From Rivularia sp. MS3 (GTDB lineage Bacteria > Cyanobacteriota > Cyanobacteriia > Cyanobacteriales > Nostocaceae), in contig JAHCMI010000077.1 in the NCBI GenBank assembly GCA_019192545.1, positions 1-43,495 of the forward strand: a stretch of 43,495 nucleotides of DNA, given 5' to 3'. A model generated the notes under the pieces. That model had not been told where the DNA came from and did no database searches. It saw only the letters and a program-made list of their open reading frames with translations. Position numbers and translations under genes: made by a program. Positions within the stretch are counted from its first letter, which is position 1, and every line of letters starts with the position of its first letter. Shown here in pieces: positions 25,705 through 34,779 of the stretch.

Positions 25705-26844
25705 TTAAACTAATTCCGAAGCAGTAGTACCAAAAATTGTTGGTAAAGAATGTTGCGGGCGACATATTAAAGACTTAGCAACTTGCAGCATTGCAATTCC
25801 TGTATTGTCAAAGATTTTTTGAAACTGAATTGTGGCATAAATTTGTTGAATCAAAATAAATCCTGCAAATTGTATAGTTCTTTCTAAAAAATCGGGACGA
25901 TACTTTAAAATCGTAGGGAAAAATTTAAAATAAGCTTTTTGCAAAGCTGCCATCGAAGGTTGCAATTTTTCTAACGGTATAACCGCCGTGCGTAAAGATT
26001 CCTCAATAGTCATTGATTGACAAACTACCAAACTATTAAGCCATATATGTAAATAATTGCCGATAAGAGTTCCTAAATCAAAAGCTGGATCTCCCCAGCT
26101 AAAACGCTCCCAATCGATTATTCGCAGCATGTTTTCATCACATTGCTGCCAATCTTGATTTAGAAGGATGTTATTGAATTTTAAATCGTTATGGGTAAAA
26201 CAACTAGGTTGGAAAGCATTCCCTAATTCAGCCATCGCTTTTTCTAAGCTTTCGTATTTCTGATAAAGAGAAAAGAATTTTAATGCCTGTGCGGGTACTT
26301 CACCAAAAATCTCCGGCTCGATTCGTTGCCAAGTCTGAATTAAACTATGCACTTGATGAATCCTTTGATATTCAGTCGTAGTAATTAAAAATTCTTGAAA
26401 GTTGCGGCAATGGTAGCTATCTCTATGGAAAACTGCCACTATTTCGCCTATGCGGGTAGCAATTTCTATGGGAAAATTATTTTGCTGAGTATAAAAATTA
26501 TATAAATCCAAGTAGCTATCTAAATATCGCAAAATAATTATATGGTTTTCTTTATCAAACCATAGCAAATCCGCAATTAAATTATCTAAGTTATTGAGTT
26601 GAGGAAATTGACGGATAGCTTCTTGAATTTGCCATTCCCTGATAAAATCACCATTTACCTTACCTTCTCTATTGCGTATTTCTTGCTTCACTAAAAGCCG
26701 CTTATGATTCTTGAAGGTAATTAAAAGATTAAAGTTTTTAGCTGGTATCTGTTCAATCTTGCTTATATCTTCCTTGGCACAATCTAATACACGAGAATTG
26801 CTTAAATAATCAGATATATTATCAGAGCTTAATATAAATACCAT
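25705..26844 (-). CDS. APH-type phosphotransferase, copy 2 (precursor kinase candidate)
   Basis: 379 residues of the aminoglycoside/choline kinase superfamily. Active-site pieces are LLVKQE (K53), CFTHNDLKFNNILL (H218, D220, N225) and IIDWE (D244), followed by WGDPAFDLG. It is the first gene of the minus-strand run that continues with a HopA1-type lyase, three precursors and two RRE/HDO proteins. The kinase would phosphorylate Ser/Thr of the precursor for elimination by the lyase. It is a paralog of the kinase at 1342-2583. There is a 246-bp gap to the divergent pabC-like gene, so the cluster promoter should lie there. Confidence 0.83.
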   Translation of the reverse strand: MVFILSSDNISDYLSNSRVLDCAKEDISKIEQIPAKNFNLLITFKNHKRLLVKQEIRNREGKVNGDFIREWQIQEAIRQFPQLNNLDNLIADLLWFDKENHIIILRYLDSYLDLYNFYTQQNNFPIEIATRIGEIVAVFHRDSYHCRNFQEFLITTTEYQRIHQVHSLIQTWQRIEPEIFGEVPAQALKFFSLYQKYESLEKAMAELGNAFQPSCFTHNDLKFNNILLNQDWQQCDENMLRIIDWERFSWGDPAFDLGTLIGNYLHIWLNSLVVCQSMTIEESLRTAVIPLEKLQPSMAALQKAYFKFFPTILKYRPDFLERTIQFAGFILIQQIYATIQFQKIFDNTGIAMLQVAKSLICRPQHSLPTIFGTTASELV

Positions 26845-27090
26845 GTAGAAACACCATTAAATTTTAGGGAGACTGTTTGATTAACAAATTGATTAACACA
26901 ATATCTACAAACATGTAACCCTAAGAGGATGGGCGGAAAAGTATAGTTTTTAGCCTAAGTTTCGGACTATCCCCCTTCCCCCCTTTTTAAGGGGGGATCT
27001 AAAAGTTTACGGTTTTATTTATGACACATCCTTACATCCTCTAAATTAATTATCAACTAACAACTAACAACTAACAACTAATTATTTAAT
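26845..27090. repeat. Divergent promoter region with CCCCC hairpin and heptamer repeats
   Basis: Contains CCCCCTTCCCCCC/AAGGGGGGAT (26970-27000), a simple inverted repeat, and a short CAACTAA array (27053-27081, four copies). It separates the RiPP kinase from the plus-strand pabC-like gene and must hold both promoters. Confidence 0.5.
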
Positions 27091-27882
27091 ATGCATTGGT
27101 ACAAAGGCAAATTAATTGAATCCGAAACTATTCAACTACCAATTAACGAACCAGGCTTATTATTCGGTGCAACAATTTTTACTACTTTAAGAGTATATGA
27201 AAATTCCCTTGATAGCCGTTTAACTCATTGGCAAGCTCATCATCAACGGCTTGTCTCTTCCGTAGAAACCTTCGGCTTTCAACAACCATCGTGGCAAAAT
27301 ATCCGCCGTGGTGCAGAATTTCTCATAAATCATTACTCAGTTCTAAGAATTACCCTGTTTCCCGACGGCAGCGAATGGATAATTGGTAGGTTAATACCGA
27401 AAGATTTAGCAGAAAAACAAAAGTATGGTGTAAACGTAACTATTGCTAGCACAGAACAATATCGCAGTTTACCCGCTCATAAAACAGGAAACTATTTAGC
27501 GCCGTGGTTGGTGAAAAGAAATGCTTGGAAAAAAAATATTCAAGAAGCAATTTTAACCGACGCTGCCAGAAATTGGTTAGAAACTACTACCGGTAATCTT
27601 TGGGGATGGCACGATGGCTGTTGGTTTACTCCACCATTAAGTACGGGAATCTTACCCGGAATTATGAGAGAACAACTTATAAATTGGTTGCGAAAACATC
27701 AATACCAAGTTAAAGAACAACCCTTTACACCACAATTAGTTGAAAGATTTACAGCCCTAGCCTACAGCAACTCTGTAGTGGAAATACTACCAATACACCA
27801 AGTCATAGATTCAATGGTAAAGCTACAATATGATCCCAGGCACTATAGTCTTAAGGAATTACAAAGATATTTACTAGCATGA
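27091..27882 (+). CDS. pabC: Class IV aminotransferase, aminodeoxychorismate lyase-like
   Basis: 263 residues with the PLP fold type IV pattern. It starts with NEPGLLFGATIFTTLRVYE. The Lys expected to bind PLP is in LPAHKTGNYL. The phosphate-cup region is ETTTGNLWG, with STGILPGIMRE further on. This resembles 4-amino-4-deoxychorismate lyase (PabC) of folate synthesis more than branched-chain aminotransferases, though a D-amino acid or BCAT-like activity is not excluded. It is divergent from the RiPP kinase and transcribed toward ftsH, which follows after 108 bp. Confidence 0.75.
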   Translation: MHWYKGKLIESETIQLPINEPGLLFGATIFTTLRVYENSLDSRLTHWQAHHQRLVSSVETFGFQQPSWQNIRRGAEFLINHYSVLRITLFPDGSEWIIGRLIPKDLAEKQKYGVNVTIASTEQYRSLPAHKTGNYLAPWLVKRNAWKKNIQEAILTDAARNWLETTTGNLWGWHDGCWFTPPLSTGILPGIMREQLINWLRKHQYQVKEQPFTPQLVERFTALAYSNSVVEILPIHQVIDSMVKLQYDPRHYSLKELQRYLLA

Positions 27883-27974
27883 TGTGTACGCATTCTGGTA
27901 TACGTTAAGATAAGTTAACATAATTCTTAAAAATTCCATCTCGTTTTAGAGACGCGACGCGAAAAGAAAAAAAC

Positions 27975-27980
27975 AGGAGG
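27975..27980 (+). promoter_or_regulatory. Strong ribosome-binding site for ftsH
   Basis: AGGAGG lies ten bases before GTG 27991, an ideal spacing, but only one base before the TTG at 27982. It therefore decides for GTG as the start of ftsH. Confidence 0.8.
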
Positions 27981-27990
27981 ATTGACCTCG

Positions 27991-29838
27991 GTGAATAATA
28001 AAAGATGGAGAAATGCGGGGCTGTACGCGCTGCTTTTTATTGTTGTAATTGCTTTAGGAACGGCATTTTTTGATAATAATCAAGCTCAAAGTCGTGATTC
28101 ATGGCGTTACAGTGAATTCATCCAAGCAGTTCAAAAAGACAAAGTAGAAAAAGTAAGTTTAAGTTCCGATCGCTCTACCGCTTTGGTACAACCGAAGTAT
28201 GACACTAACAAAAAAGTAGTCACCTTGGTAGATGACCCGGATTTAATTAATACTTTAACCAAGCACGATGTCGATATTTCCGTATTGCCTCAAACCGATG
28301 AAGGCTTTTGGTTTAAAGCGTTGAGCAGCTTGTTCTTCCCCGTATTGCTTTTAGTTGGTTTGTTCTTTTTACTACGACGCGCTCAGAGCGGTCCTGGTAG
28401 CCAAGCCATGAACTTTGGTAAGTCAAAAGCCAGAGTGCAAATGGAACCACAAACCCAAGTTACTTTCGGTGATGTTGCTGGTATTGACCAAGCCAAGCTG
28501 GAGTTAAACGAAGTAGTAGATTTTCTCAAAAACGCCGATCGCTTCACTGCTGTTGGTGCAAAAATTCCTAAAGGTGTACTTTTAGTTGGGCCTCCTGGAA
28601 CAGGTAAGACTTTGTTAGCTCGTGCGGTAGCTGGTGAAGCTGGGGTTCCTTTCTTCTCCATCTCCGGTTCTGAGTTCGTAGAAATGTTTGTGGGTGTGGG
28701 TGCTTCCCGCGTTCGCGATTTGTTCGAGCAAGCTAAAGCGAATGCTCCCTGTATCGTATTTATCGATGAAATTGACGCGGTAGGTCGTCAGCGGGGTGCT
28801 GGTTTAGGTGGTGGTAACGACGAAAGAGAACAAACTCTTAACCAGTTGCTGACCGAAATGGATGGTTTTGAAGGTAACACCGGAATCATCATTATTGCTG
28901 CTACAAACCGTCCTGACGTACTCGATGCAGCATTATTACGTCCCGGACGTTTTGACCGTCAAGTAGTTGTTGACCGCCCAGATTACGCTGGTAGAGTTGA
29001 AATTCTTAAAGTTCACGCTCGCGGTAAAACTTTAGGAAAAGACGTAGATTTAGATAGAATTGCTCGTCGTACTCCTGGTTTCACCGGTGCGGATTTATCC
29101 AACTTGCTCAACGAAGCGGCAATTCTAGCAGCACGTCGTAACTTAACAGAAATTTCGATGGACGAAATCAACGATGCCATCGACCGCGTATTAGCTGGTC
29201 CGGAAAAGAAAGACCGGGTAATGAGCGAAAAACGCAAAGAATTAGTAGCATACCACGAAGCCGGTCACGCTTTGGTTGGTGCTTTAATGCCTGACTACGA
29301 TCCAGTACAAAAAATCAGCATTATTCCTCGCGGACGTGCGGGTGGTTTGACCTGGTTTACTCCTAGCGAAGACCGTATGGACAGCGGTTTATACAGCCGT
29401 GCTTATCTGGAAAATCAGATGGCTGTTGCTTTGGGTGGACGTATTGCAGAAGAATTGATTTACGGTGAGGAAGAAGTTACCACAGGTGCTTCTAATGATT
29501 TGCAGCAGGTTGCCAACGTAGCTCGTCAAATGGTAACTCGCTTTGGTATGAGCGATAACCTTGGCCCAGTTGCCCTTGGTCGTCAGCAAGGTAACATGTT
29601 CCTCGGTCGCGATATCATGTCAGAACGCGACTTCTCCGAAGAAACCGCAGCAACCATTGATATGGAAGTTCGCGACTTAGTTGATGTTGCTTACAACCGT
29701 GCCAAGCAAGTATTGCAAGACAACCGTCAAATTCTTGATAAATTAGCAGAAATGTTAATTGATAAAGAAACTGTAGATGCTGAAGAATTGCAAAGTTTGT
29801 TAGCAAGCAATGATGTAAAAACAGCAGCTTTTGCTTAA
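27991..29838 (+). CDS. ftsH: ATP-dependent zinc metalloprotease FtsH (FtsH3 type)
   Basis: 615 residues from GTG 27991, chosen by the AGGAGG. Two membrane segments are visible, about residues 9-27 and 110-128. The AAA+ domain has Walker A GPPGTGKT at 200-207, Walker [16 protein letters not shown], and the pore motif [13 protein letters not shown]. The zinc-protease motif HEAGH is at 422-426. FtsH degrades membrane proteins, including damaged photosystem II D1. The N terminus ([15 protein letters not shown]) resembles the FtsH3 form, which forms heterocomplexes with FtsH1 or FtsH2. A terminator hairpin follows. Confidence 0.93.
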   Translation: MNNKRWRNAGLYALLFIVVIALGTAFFDNNQAQSRDSWRYSEFIQAVQKDKVEKVSLSSDRSTALVQPKYDTNKKVVTLVDDPDLINTLTKHDVDISVLPQTDEGFWFKALSSLFFPVLLLVGLFFLLRRAQSGPGSQAMNFGKSKARVQMEPQTQVTFGDVAGIDQAKLELNEVVDFLKNADRFTAVGAKIPKGVLLVGPPGTGKTLLARAVAGEAGVPFFSISGSEFVEMFVGVGASRVRDLFEQAKANAPCIVFIDEIDAVGRQRGAGLGGGNDEREQTLNQLLTEMDGFEGNTGIIIIAATNRPDVLDAALLRPGRFDRQVVVDRPDYAGRVEILKVHARGKTLGKDVDLDRIARRTPGFTGADLSNLLNEAAILAARRNLTEISMDEINDAIDRVLAGPEKKDRVMSEKRKELVAYHEAGHALVGALMPDYDPVQKISIIPRGRAGGLTWFTPSEDRMDSGLYSRAYLENQMAVALGGRIAEELIYGEEEVTTGASNDLQQVANVARQMVTRFGMSDNLGPVALGRQQGNMFLGRDIMSERDFSEETAATIDMEVRDLVDVAYNRAKQVLQDNRQILDKLAEMLIDKETVDAEELQSLLASNDVKTAAFA

Positions 29839-29889
29839 GTCAGTTAGGAGTTAAGAGTTATGAGTTAATTCATAGCTTCTAACTAAGAT

Positions 29890-29936
29890 AAAACGGGGTA
29901 GTTCTAGTGTGTTTTAGAATTGCCTCGTTTTTTTTT
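29890..29936 (+). terminator. Intrinsic terminator of ftsH
   Basis: AAAACGGGGTAGTTCTA (29890-29906) pairs, with a few wobbles, with TAGAATTGCCTCGTTTT (29915-29931), followed by a run of T to 29936. The distance to the ftsH stop is 51 bp. Confidence 0.8.
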
Positions 29937-29950
29937 ATGATACAAGTTTG

Positions 29951-29984
29951 TAGGGTGTGTTATCGCGGAGCGTAACGCACCATT
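29951..29984. repeat. TAGGGTGTGTT...AACGCACCA repeat
   Basis: Copy of the dispersed repeat also at 7220-7255 and 40635-40667. It has an imperfect palindromic shape, GGTGTGTT against AACGCACC. Confidence 0.65.
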
Positions 29985-30126
29985 GTTTTTTATGTATTCA
30001 AGCGTATTAACAATTGAATAATTAAAATATCACCCCCAAGGGTACTTTATTTAATCGGGAATTCTAATTGCAGTGATGGAAGTTAAGTCATGCAGTAAAC
30101 TACTTATTGATAGGTTGAATTAACTA

Positions 30127-30639
30127 ATGACTAATGCAATTGATTGTCCTACCTTTAAACCGACTCTAAGAATTGGCAATAGCGGTCAAGATGTGAAAGA
30201 GATGCAAAAGCGTTTGGAAAAAAGATTTGCATCTATATATCCCTCTAATTTTCAAATAGATGTTGATGGTGTCTTTGGCTCGCAAACTGAAAGTGCAGTC
30301 AAATATCTTCAATGTCTAGCTTTTCTAGAGACAACAGGAATTACAGATGCAGCTACTTGGAATTTTATCTGTGATGGAGTGAAAAGCCTACCGATTTTGC
30401 AAGAAAATAGCAAGGGAAATACGGTTAAGTTGTTACAGCAAACTTTGAAGGATTACGACTTTTATCATGGTGAAATAAATGGACATTTTGATGCTAGTAC
30501 GGAAATAGCCGTCAAAGCTTTTCAAGCGGATTATTCTTTAGTTGCTGACGGTATCATTGGTCAGAATAGTTGGGCTACATTAATCCATTTAAATACTCAC
30601 ATCGATGCTTGCTATTGTGGTTATTATCGTGGATGTTAA
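30127..30639 (+). CDS. Protein with two peptidoglycan-binding domains and Cys-rich tail
   Basis: 170 residues with two PG_binding_1 (PF01471) units. The first, about residues 14-77, has LRIGNSGQDVKEMQKRLEKR, then DGVFGSQTESAVKYLQ and GITDAATWN. The second, about 90-155, has GNTVKLLQQTLKDYDFYHGEINGHFDASTEIAVKAFQ. There is no signal peptide, although a peptidoglycan-binding role implies export. The last 13 residues, HIDACYCGYYRGC, carry three Cys. No catalytic domain is seen, so it may be a targeting or anchoring protein. It stands alone. Confidence 0.8.
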   Translation: MTNAIDCPTFKPTLRIGNSGQDVKEMQKRLEKRFASIYPSNFQIDVDGVFGSQTESAVKYLQCLAFLETTGITDAATWNFICDGVKSLPILQENSKGNTVKLLQQTLKDYDFYHGEINGHFDASTEIAVKAFQADYSLVADGIIGQNSWATLIHLNTHIDACYCGYYRGC

Positions 30640-30978
30640 TTACTATAATTTTGACTTTGTGGAATTTTATTAACACCTCAATGTCAATTATAGGGGAGCA
30701 TCCCGGTTTTGCAAAAATACAATATTATAGAATTTAAGTATCTCTTAAAACCCGGTTTGTTAGAAAATCGGGTTGCTAACTTATGATTTTGATATAATTA
30801 CACTAAAAAATTAGGACAATTTGCGAAGTAAACTCTTGCGCGTTAACAGAAAATAGTTACAAATATTTATAATATAAAGCCTAATTTTCGATAAGTTTTT
30901 TAAAATTCTGGAATCAAAACTTTAGTTGTGATGTCTATTAGATGACAGTTAAATAATAGACAAGCATACAAAATTAAA
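30640..30978. repeat. 339-bp spacer with CCCGGTTT repeats
   Basis: TCCCGGTTTTGC (30702-30713), AAAACCCGGTTTGTTAG (30748-30764) and AAATCGGGTTGC (30766-30777) are related to the GAAACCGGGTTTC repeat at 35762-35829. No gene is apparent. A purine-poor AT stretch precedes the lipoprotein gene. Confidence 0.5.
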
Positions 30979-31668
30979 ATGCATAAAAATTATTTCAATC
31001 GCAAATATCAATTGTTTTTTGCGGCGATGTTAGTAACTCTTACAGCTTGTAATTCTCCTACCGCTACAAACAGTAATACCGATACATCATCTTCCAATAA
31101 TACGATTAATAGTTCTGAAAATTCACCAAGCCCAACAGATAACAATACTAATGTTGATGCTTCTCGACTTATATCTACCCAAGGCATTGGTGATGCGCGT
31201 TTGGGAATGACTTACGCAGAACTGAAAAAAACTTTGGATTCCAAAACTACCTATGAGGTAAAATCACCCTTCATGGTCGATTTTGATGCGATCGCCGTGA
31301 ATCAGGATGGCAAAACTTTATACTACATCATATACCCAGCAGTAGAGACTTTCTCGAATTCAAGTAAAATCGAAACTATAACCACCGAAAACCCAGATTT
31401 TGTCACTGATAAAGGAGTAGGAGCAGGAACAAAAATAAAAGATGCTCAAGCTGCCTACGGTAAAGCTACTCTTGGCTACCATACGCAAAATGAGTCTCGG
31501 GAGTATGTGACATTTGCAAACCAGCCATCTGATATTAGTTTTCGTCCTTTAACACCACCTGGAAGGTTTGCAGGTATTTACAAATCACCACTACAAGAGT
31601 ATAACGAAACCGATAAATTTAAACAGGATACTGCTATTAAATCAGTATCAGTATTATCCAGAAATTAA
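30979..31668 (+). CDS. Predicted lipoprotein, unknown function
   Basis: 229 residues with a signal peptide and a lipobox, LTAC (FFAAMLVTLTACNSP). The mature chain is therefore membrane-anchored through a lipidated Cys near residue 24. A Thr/Ser/Asn-rich linker follows to about residue 60. The folded part begins GIGDARLGMTYAELKKTL, a short motif found in several lipoproteins of unknown function. I cannot name a family. A dispersed hairpin repeat lies downstream. Confidence 0.7.
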   Translation: MHKNYFNRKYQLFFAAMLVTLTACNSPTATNSNTDTSSSNNTINSSENSPSPTDNNTNVDASRLISTQGIGDARLGMTYAELKKTLDSKTTYEVKSPFMVDFDAIAVNQDGKTLYYIIYPAVETFSNSSKIETITTENPDFVTDKGVGAGTKIKDAQAAYGKATLGYHTQNESREYVTFANQPSDISFRPLTPPGRFAGIYKSPLQEYNETDKFKQDTAIKSVSVLSRN

Positions 31669-31708
31669 CCATTGCTGTTGTACACTCATGCCATTTTTCT
31701 AAAGATGG

Positions 31709-31781
31709 TAGGTTGGGTTAGACATAAAAAACAAATTTGCTTTGAAACAAAAATCTTTGAATCTTGTCGTAACCCAACATC
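31709..31781. repeat. Hairpin repeat TAGGTTGGGTTAGACA...TGTCGTAACCCAACATC
   Basis: Long-arm inverted repeat (left 31709-31724, right 31765-31781) with an AT-rich loop. A second copy is at 37690-37763. It lies between convergent genes (lipoprotein + and SDR -). Confidence 0.75.
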
Positions 31782-31812
31782 ACTATTGCCAACAACAGCC
31801 CATCGTTAATTT

Positions 31813-32625
31813 TCAAACCTGCTCGAACAAAGCATTCCAATCAACAATAGATGGTCTTTTTCCCTTATTCACAATTTCAAAAGCTTTGTTATAACAATTT
31901 GAGTTATTTAAACATTCGACACAAGCATTTGCAACGTCTATTCTACTAGTGTCTCCCGTGAGTTTATCGCCAGTTCCTATTACTACATCTAGTTTTCCGT
32001 CAGTTTTTGCTCTTAACAAAGTATTTAAATCATAGGAAGTATATGGCCCATCTATTAAACGTCCGGGACGAATTATTGTATAAGTTAAATTAGAATTTTT
32101 AATTGTATTTTCAGCCTGTTGTTTTGCGTCGAGTATACCAAAACTATTTAAAATGCTGTAAGGAAATTCTGTTTTACGTTCCACTCCACAGGAAGATACA
32201 AAAACGAATTGCTTTAAATTTGTTGGTGCCACCTCCACCAAATTACTTACACCTTGAGCATCAACTTTCATCGGACTATTTTTAGCTTTAGCTTTGGCTT
32301 CTTCAGGGTTAAAGAATAAGCCAAAATAATCGAAAAAATTAGGATTATTTTCAAATTGCCATCTTTCGGAAGGAAAAGCAGTAGTACCGCTACAGCAAAT
32401 AATATGAGTTACATTGTTTACTGCTGCTCTTAATGTTTCAATATCGCGGATATCTCCAACAGCAACTTCTACTTTACTATCAAACATATTTTCGGCTTTG
32501 GATGCATTGCGCGTCAAAGCCCGAACCTTCACATTTTTATCGAGCAACTTTGCTACCGTCAATTGTCCAACTCCACCAGTAGCACCGGCAACTAATACTA
32601 AATCTTCTGCAATACCTGAAGTCAT
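31813..32625 (-). CDS. NAD(P)-binding SDR-like protein (atypical, TIC62-like)
   Basis: Starting at ATG 32625 (MTSGIAEDLVLVAGATGGVGQ) gives 270 residues. A longer start at 32667 would add 14 hydrophobic residues, but they precede the conserved dinucleotide-binding motif without need. The GATGGVGQ motif, the strand pattern and VSSCGVERKTEFPYSILNSFG fit the atypical SDR group that includes TIC62-like NAD(P)H-binding proteins. The typical YxxxK is not obvious. In cyanobacteria such proteins act in redox or stability roles for photosynthetic complexes. It stands alone. Confidence 0.72.
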   Translation of the reverse strand: MTSGIAEDLVLVAGATGGVGQLTVAKLLDKNVKVRALTRNASKAENMFDSKVEVAVGDIRDIETLRAAVNNVTHIICCSGTTAFPSERWQFENNPNFFDYFGLFFNPEEAKAKAKNSPMKVDAQGVSNLVEVAPTNLKQFVFVSSCGVERKTEFPYSILNSFGILDAKQQAENTIKNSNLTYTIIRPGRLIDGPYTSYDLNTLLRAKTDGKLDVVIGTGDKLTGDTSRIDVANACVECLNNSNCYNKAFEIVNKGKRPSIVDWNALFEQV

Positions 32626-32667
32626 GATTGTAAGTAAGAAATTGAGTGAGAAATAAATAGCAAGCAA

Positions 32668-33126
32668 GATACATGTTCTAACGGATACGCAATACCTACG
32701 TTACTTAACGCTTGCCGCTAATGCACTACACGAATACCTAATTGATTAACTTTAAAGCACTTTATTTGGATAATGGTGCGTTACGGTTGAGTGTAATACA
32801 TTTTTATCAACCTCACCACGCCACTTGCAGAAGACGCGGCACTACTACTCGTTTTCATAAGTTTTGATGTGTTTATTTTTCTCAAAATTATTTTCTCCCC
32901 CTGCCTCCCCTGCTTCCCTTGCTCCCCTTGCCTGCCCCACCCGTCATTTTTAATGGGACAGACTATTAGTGCCATAACACACCGGAAACAAAATCGAGGT
33001 AATTCTGCGACTTCCAGAGAATTACCTCGATTTTTTAGTATTTTGATTTTGATTTGAATGCGTTCCCAAATTTCTGCGTTTTAATCTCATCAATCATCAA
33101 TACACTCGCAACCCTGAATTTTGACT
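32668..33126. repeat. Intergenic region with repeats and a terminator-like hairpin
   Basis: Contains a copy of the CGTCATTTTTAATGGGACAG repeat (32941-32960, inverse of 3363-3384), CTCCCC-type tracts at 32895-32940, and the stem-loop at 32990-33036. Frames of 60-84 codons here overlap repeats and look fortuitous. Confidence 0.5.
32990..33036 (-). terminator. Stem-loop AAAATCGAGGTAATTCT...AGAATTACCTCGATTTTTT
   Basis: 17-base arms, nearly perfect, with T-run on the plus side and A-run on the other, so it could work in both directions. It lies 91 bp after the stop of the minus-strand 73-residue gene, whose transcript it would end. Confidence 0.7.
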
Positions 33127-33348
33127 TTAAGCTTTTGTAGATGATGGCTTCAGAAATAGCCATGCAACAAAAAATGTCGCTGCTGTAAATAATTGAGTTA
33201 AATCCAATGCCGAAAGATAACCATCTGATAGCGATGCAATACTTCTGTCGGTAATACCGAATAGCCAAGATGATACGCCAAACAACCAAATTCCATTTTT
33301 GAGATTGCCTATAAATGCTTTCGCTTCGGGCGATTTTTGCTTATTCAT
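33127..33348 (-). CDS. Small protein with two membrane segments
   Basis: 73 residues with hydrophobic segments around IWLFGVSSWLFGI and LFTAATFFVAWLFL. An AGGAC lies about five bases before the ATG on the minus strand, and a terminator-like hairpin follows, which supports it as a real gene. I do not recognise the family. Confidence 0.5.
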   Translation of the reverse strand: MNKQKSPEAKAFIGNLKNGIWLFGVSSWLFGITDRSIASLSDGYLSALDLTQLFTAATFFVAWLFLKPSSTKA

Positions 33349-33761
33349 AATGTCCTATTTAGTTCAAGAAAAATAGCAAGCAGTAAGTATGAATGCCCCC
33401 ATACCTCTTAATGGTTCTTAACTTTGTGACTATATGTTAATAAATATTATCTCAACTTGACAGATGGCACTTGATACATTTTTAGAAATGTAGTTGATTA
33501 ATTTTAGGCGAGTCATTCAAATGTTTTTGTGCCATTAATAACCAAATGATTTACAAATATTTATTTTTCTTCAAGAAATTCCATTAAATAGAAGTTAAGA
33601 GTTAGGAACTATGAACGCCAATCACCGAAGAACACCCTGCGGGTGAATAACTGATAACTGTCTCTAGACTTAAGACGTTTATGTCTTACGATACTTCTGA
33701 TTGCATATTAAAAGTAGTTCAATAGAACCAGTTACAATATGTATAAATTTATTAATTAAAA
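33349..33761. other. 413-bp spacer before uvsE
   Basis: AT-rich, without open frames of note. It contains a short GACTTAAGACGTTTATGTCTTACG near-palindrome at 33667-33690. Probably holds the uvsE promoter. Confidence 0.4.
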
Positions 33762-34706
33762 ATGACTGCAATCCAGCTAGAATCAGCATCAGTGCAATCG
33801 AACCATAAAGCGACTTTGCCAGAGCTAGGGCTGGTTTGTATTACTGTTTCTAAAGAAGTACGTTTTCGGACGATGACGCGCACTCGCTACTTACAATTAA
33901 GCGAAAACGAACGTAAAACGGCTCTTAAGTCTATTTATACTGACAATTTAGAAAAGCTGAATTCTGCATTAACTTTTTGTCAAAAGCATTCAATTAAGCT
34001 TTATCGAATGACTTCTAACCTCTTCCCTTTATGTGATATGGAAGACGAGATTGGCAAGAATTTATTAGAAGAGATGAGTACAAATTTAGCTAAAATTGGT
34101 TCAAGGGCGGCGAAATTAGGTATTAGAATCGTACTGCATCCAGACCAATTTGTAGTATTAAGTTCCGAAAAGCGGCAAGTTGTAGAAAACAGCATCCAAA
34201 TTTTAAAAACTCATGCCCATATTTTGGATTTGTTGGGTTTGCCTCGTTCAGCTTGGGCTTTAATGAATATTCACGGTGGAAAATCTGGACGTAGCAAAGA
34301 ATTGGTTGAGGTAATTTCGCAGCTACCAGAAAATATTAGAAGCCGGTTGACTTTGGAGAATGACGAAAATGCTTATAGTACTCTTGAAATATTAGAAGTT
34401 TGTCAAAATGCTGGCATTCCGTTGGTATTTGATGCTCATCATCATATATGTCACGAAAACCTTAGTAGTTATGATGATGAAAGCGTTGTAAAAATGTTTT
34501 ATGCTGCTAGGGAAACTTGGAAAAATCCAGATTGGCAATTAGTTCATATCTCTAACGGAAAAGATGCTTTTAACGATAGAAAACACAGTGACTTAATTAC
34601 TGATATGCCTTCTTGTTACCGCGAAGCACCTTGGATTGAAGTCGAAGCTAAAAGTAAGGAAGAGGCGATCGCTCATTTGCGCGATTGGTGGAAAAATAAA
34701 ATTTAA
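33762..34706 (+). CDS. uvsE: UV damage endonuclease (UvsE/UvdE)
   Basis: 314 residues with the UvdE fold pattern. The N-terminal part has LGLVCITVSKEVRFRTMTRTRYLQLSE. Then follow KLYRMTSNLFPLCD, RIVLHPDQFVVLSS, WALMNIHGGKSGRSKE, RLTLENDENAYS, LVFDAHHHICHE and WIEVEAKSKEEAI at the end. UvsE nicks DNA 5' of cyclobutane dimers and 6-4 photoproducts in a photolyase-independent repair path. The His/Glu metal-binding residues of the TIM barrel are in the HPDQF, ENDE and HHHICHE blocks. It stands alone. Confidence 0.9.
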   Translation: MTAIQLESASVQSNHKATLPELGLVCITVSKEVRFRTMTRTRYLQLSENERKTALKSIYTDNLEKLNSALTFCQKHSIKLYRMTSNLFPLCDMEDEIGKNLLEEMSTNLAKIGSRAAKLGIRIVLHPDQFVVLSSEKRQVVENSIQILKTHAHILDLLGLPRSAWALMNIHGGKSGRSKELVEVISQLPENIRSRLTLENDENAYSTLEILEVCQNAGIPLVFDAHHHICHENLSSYDDESVVKMFYAARETWKNPDWQLVHISNGKDAFNDRKHSDLITDMPSCYREAPWIEVEAKSKEEAIAHLRDWWKNKI

Positions 34707-34779
34707 TGTTGCCATGACTGTAATTAAATTACTATTACTCACGCTACGCTAGACTTATAGCACTTTAATACTTGCTACC

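Noticed and set aside
27982-27990. TTG start for FtsH giving MTSVNNK
   Set aside because: The AGGAGG ends one base before this TTG, too close for ribosome binding; the GTG ten bases downstream fits.
33035-33289. 84-codon minus-strand frame overlapping the 73-residue gene
   Set aside because: It runs through the terminator-like hairpin and is Ile/Tyr-rich. The other frame has a ribosome-binding site and two clean membrane segments.
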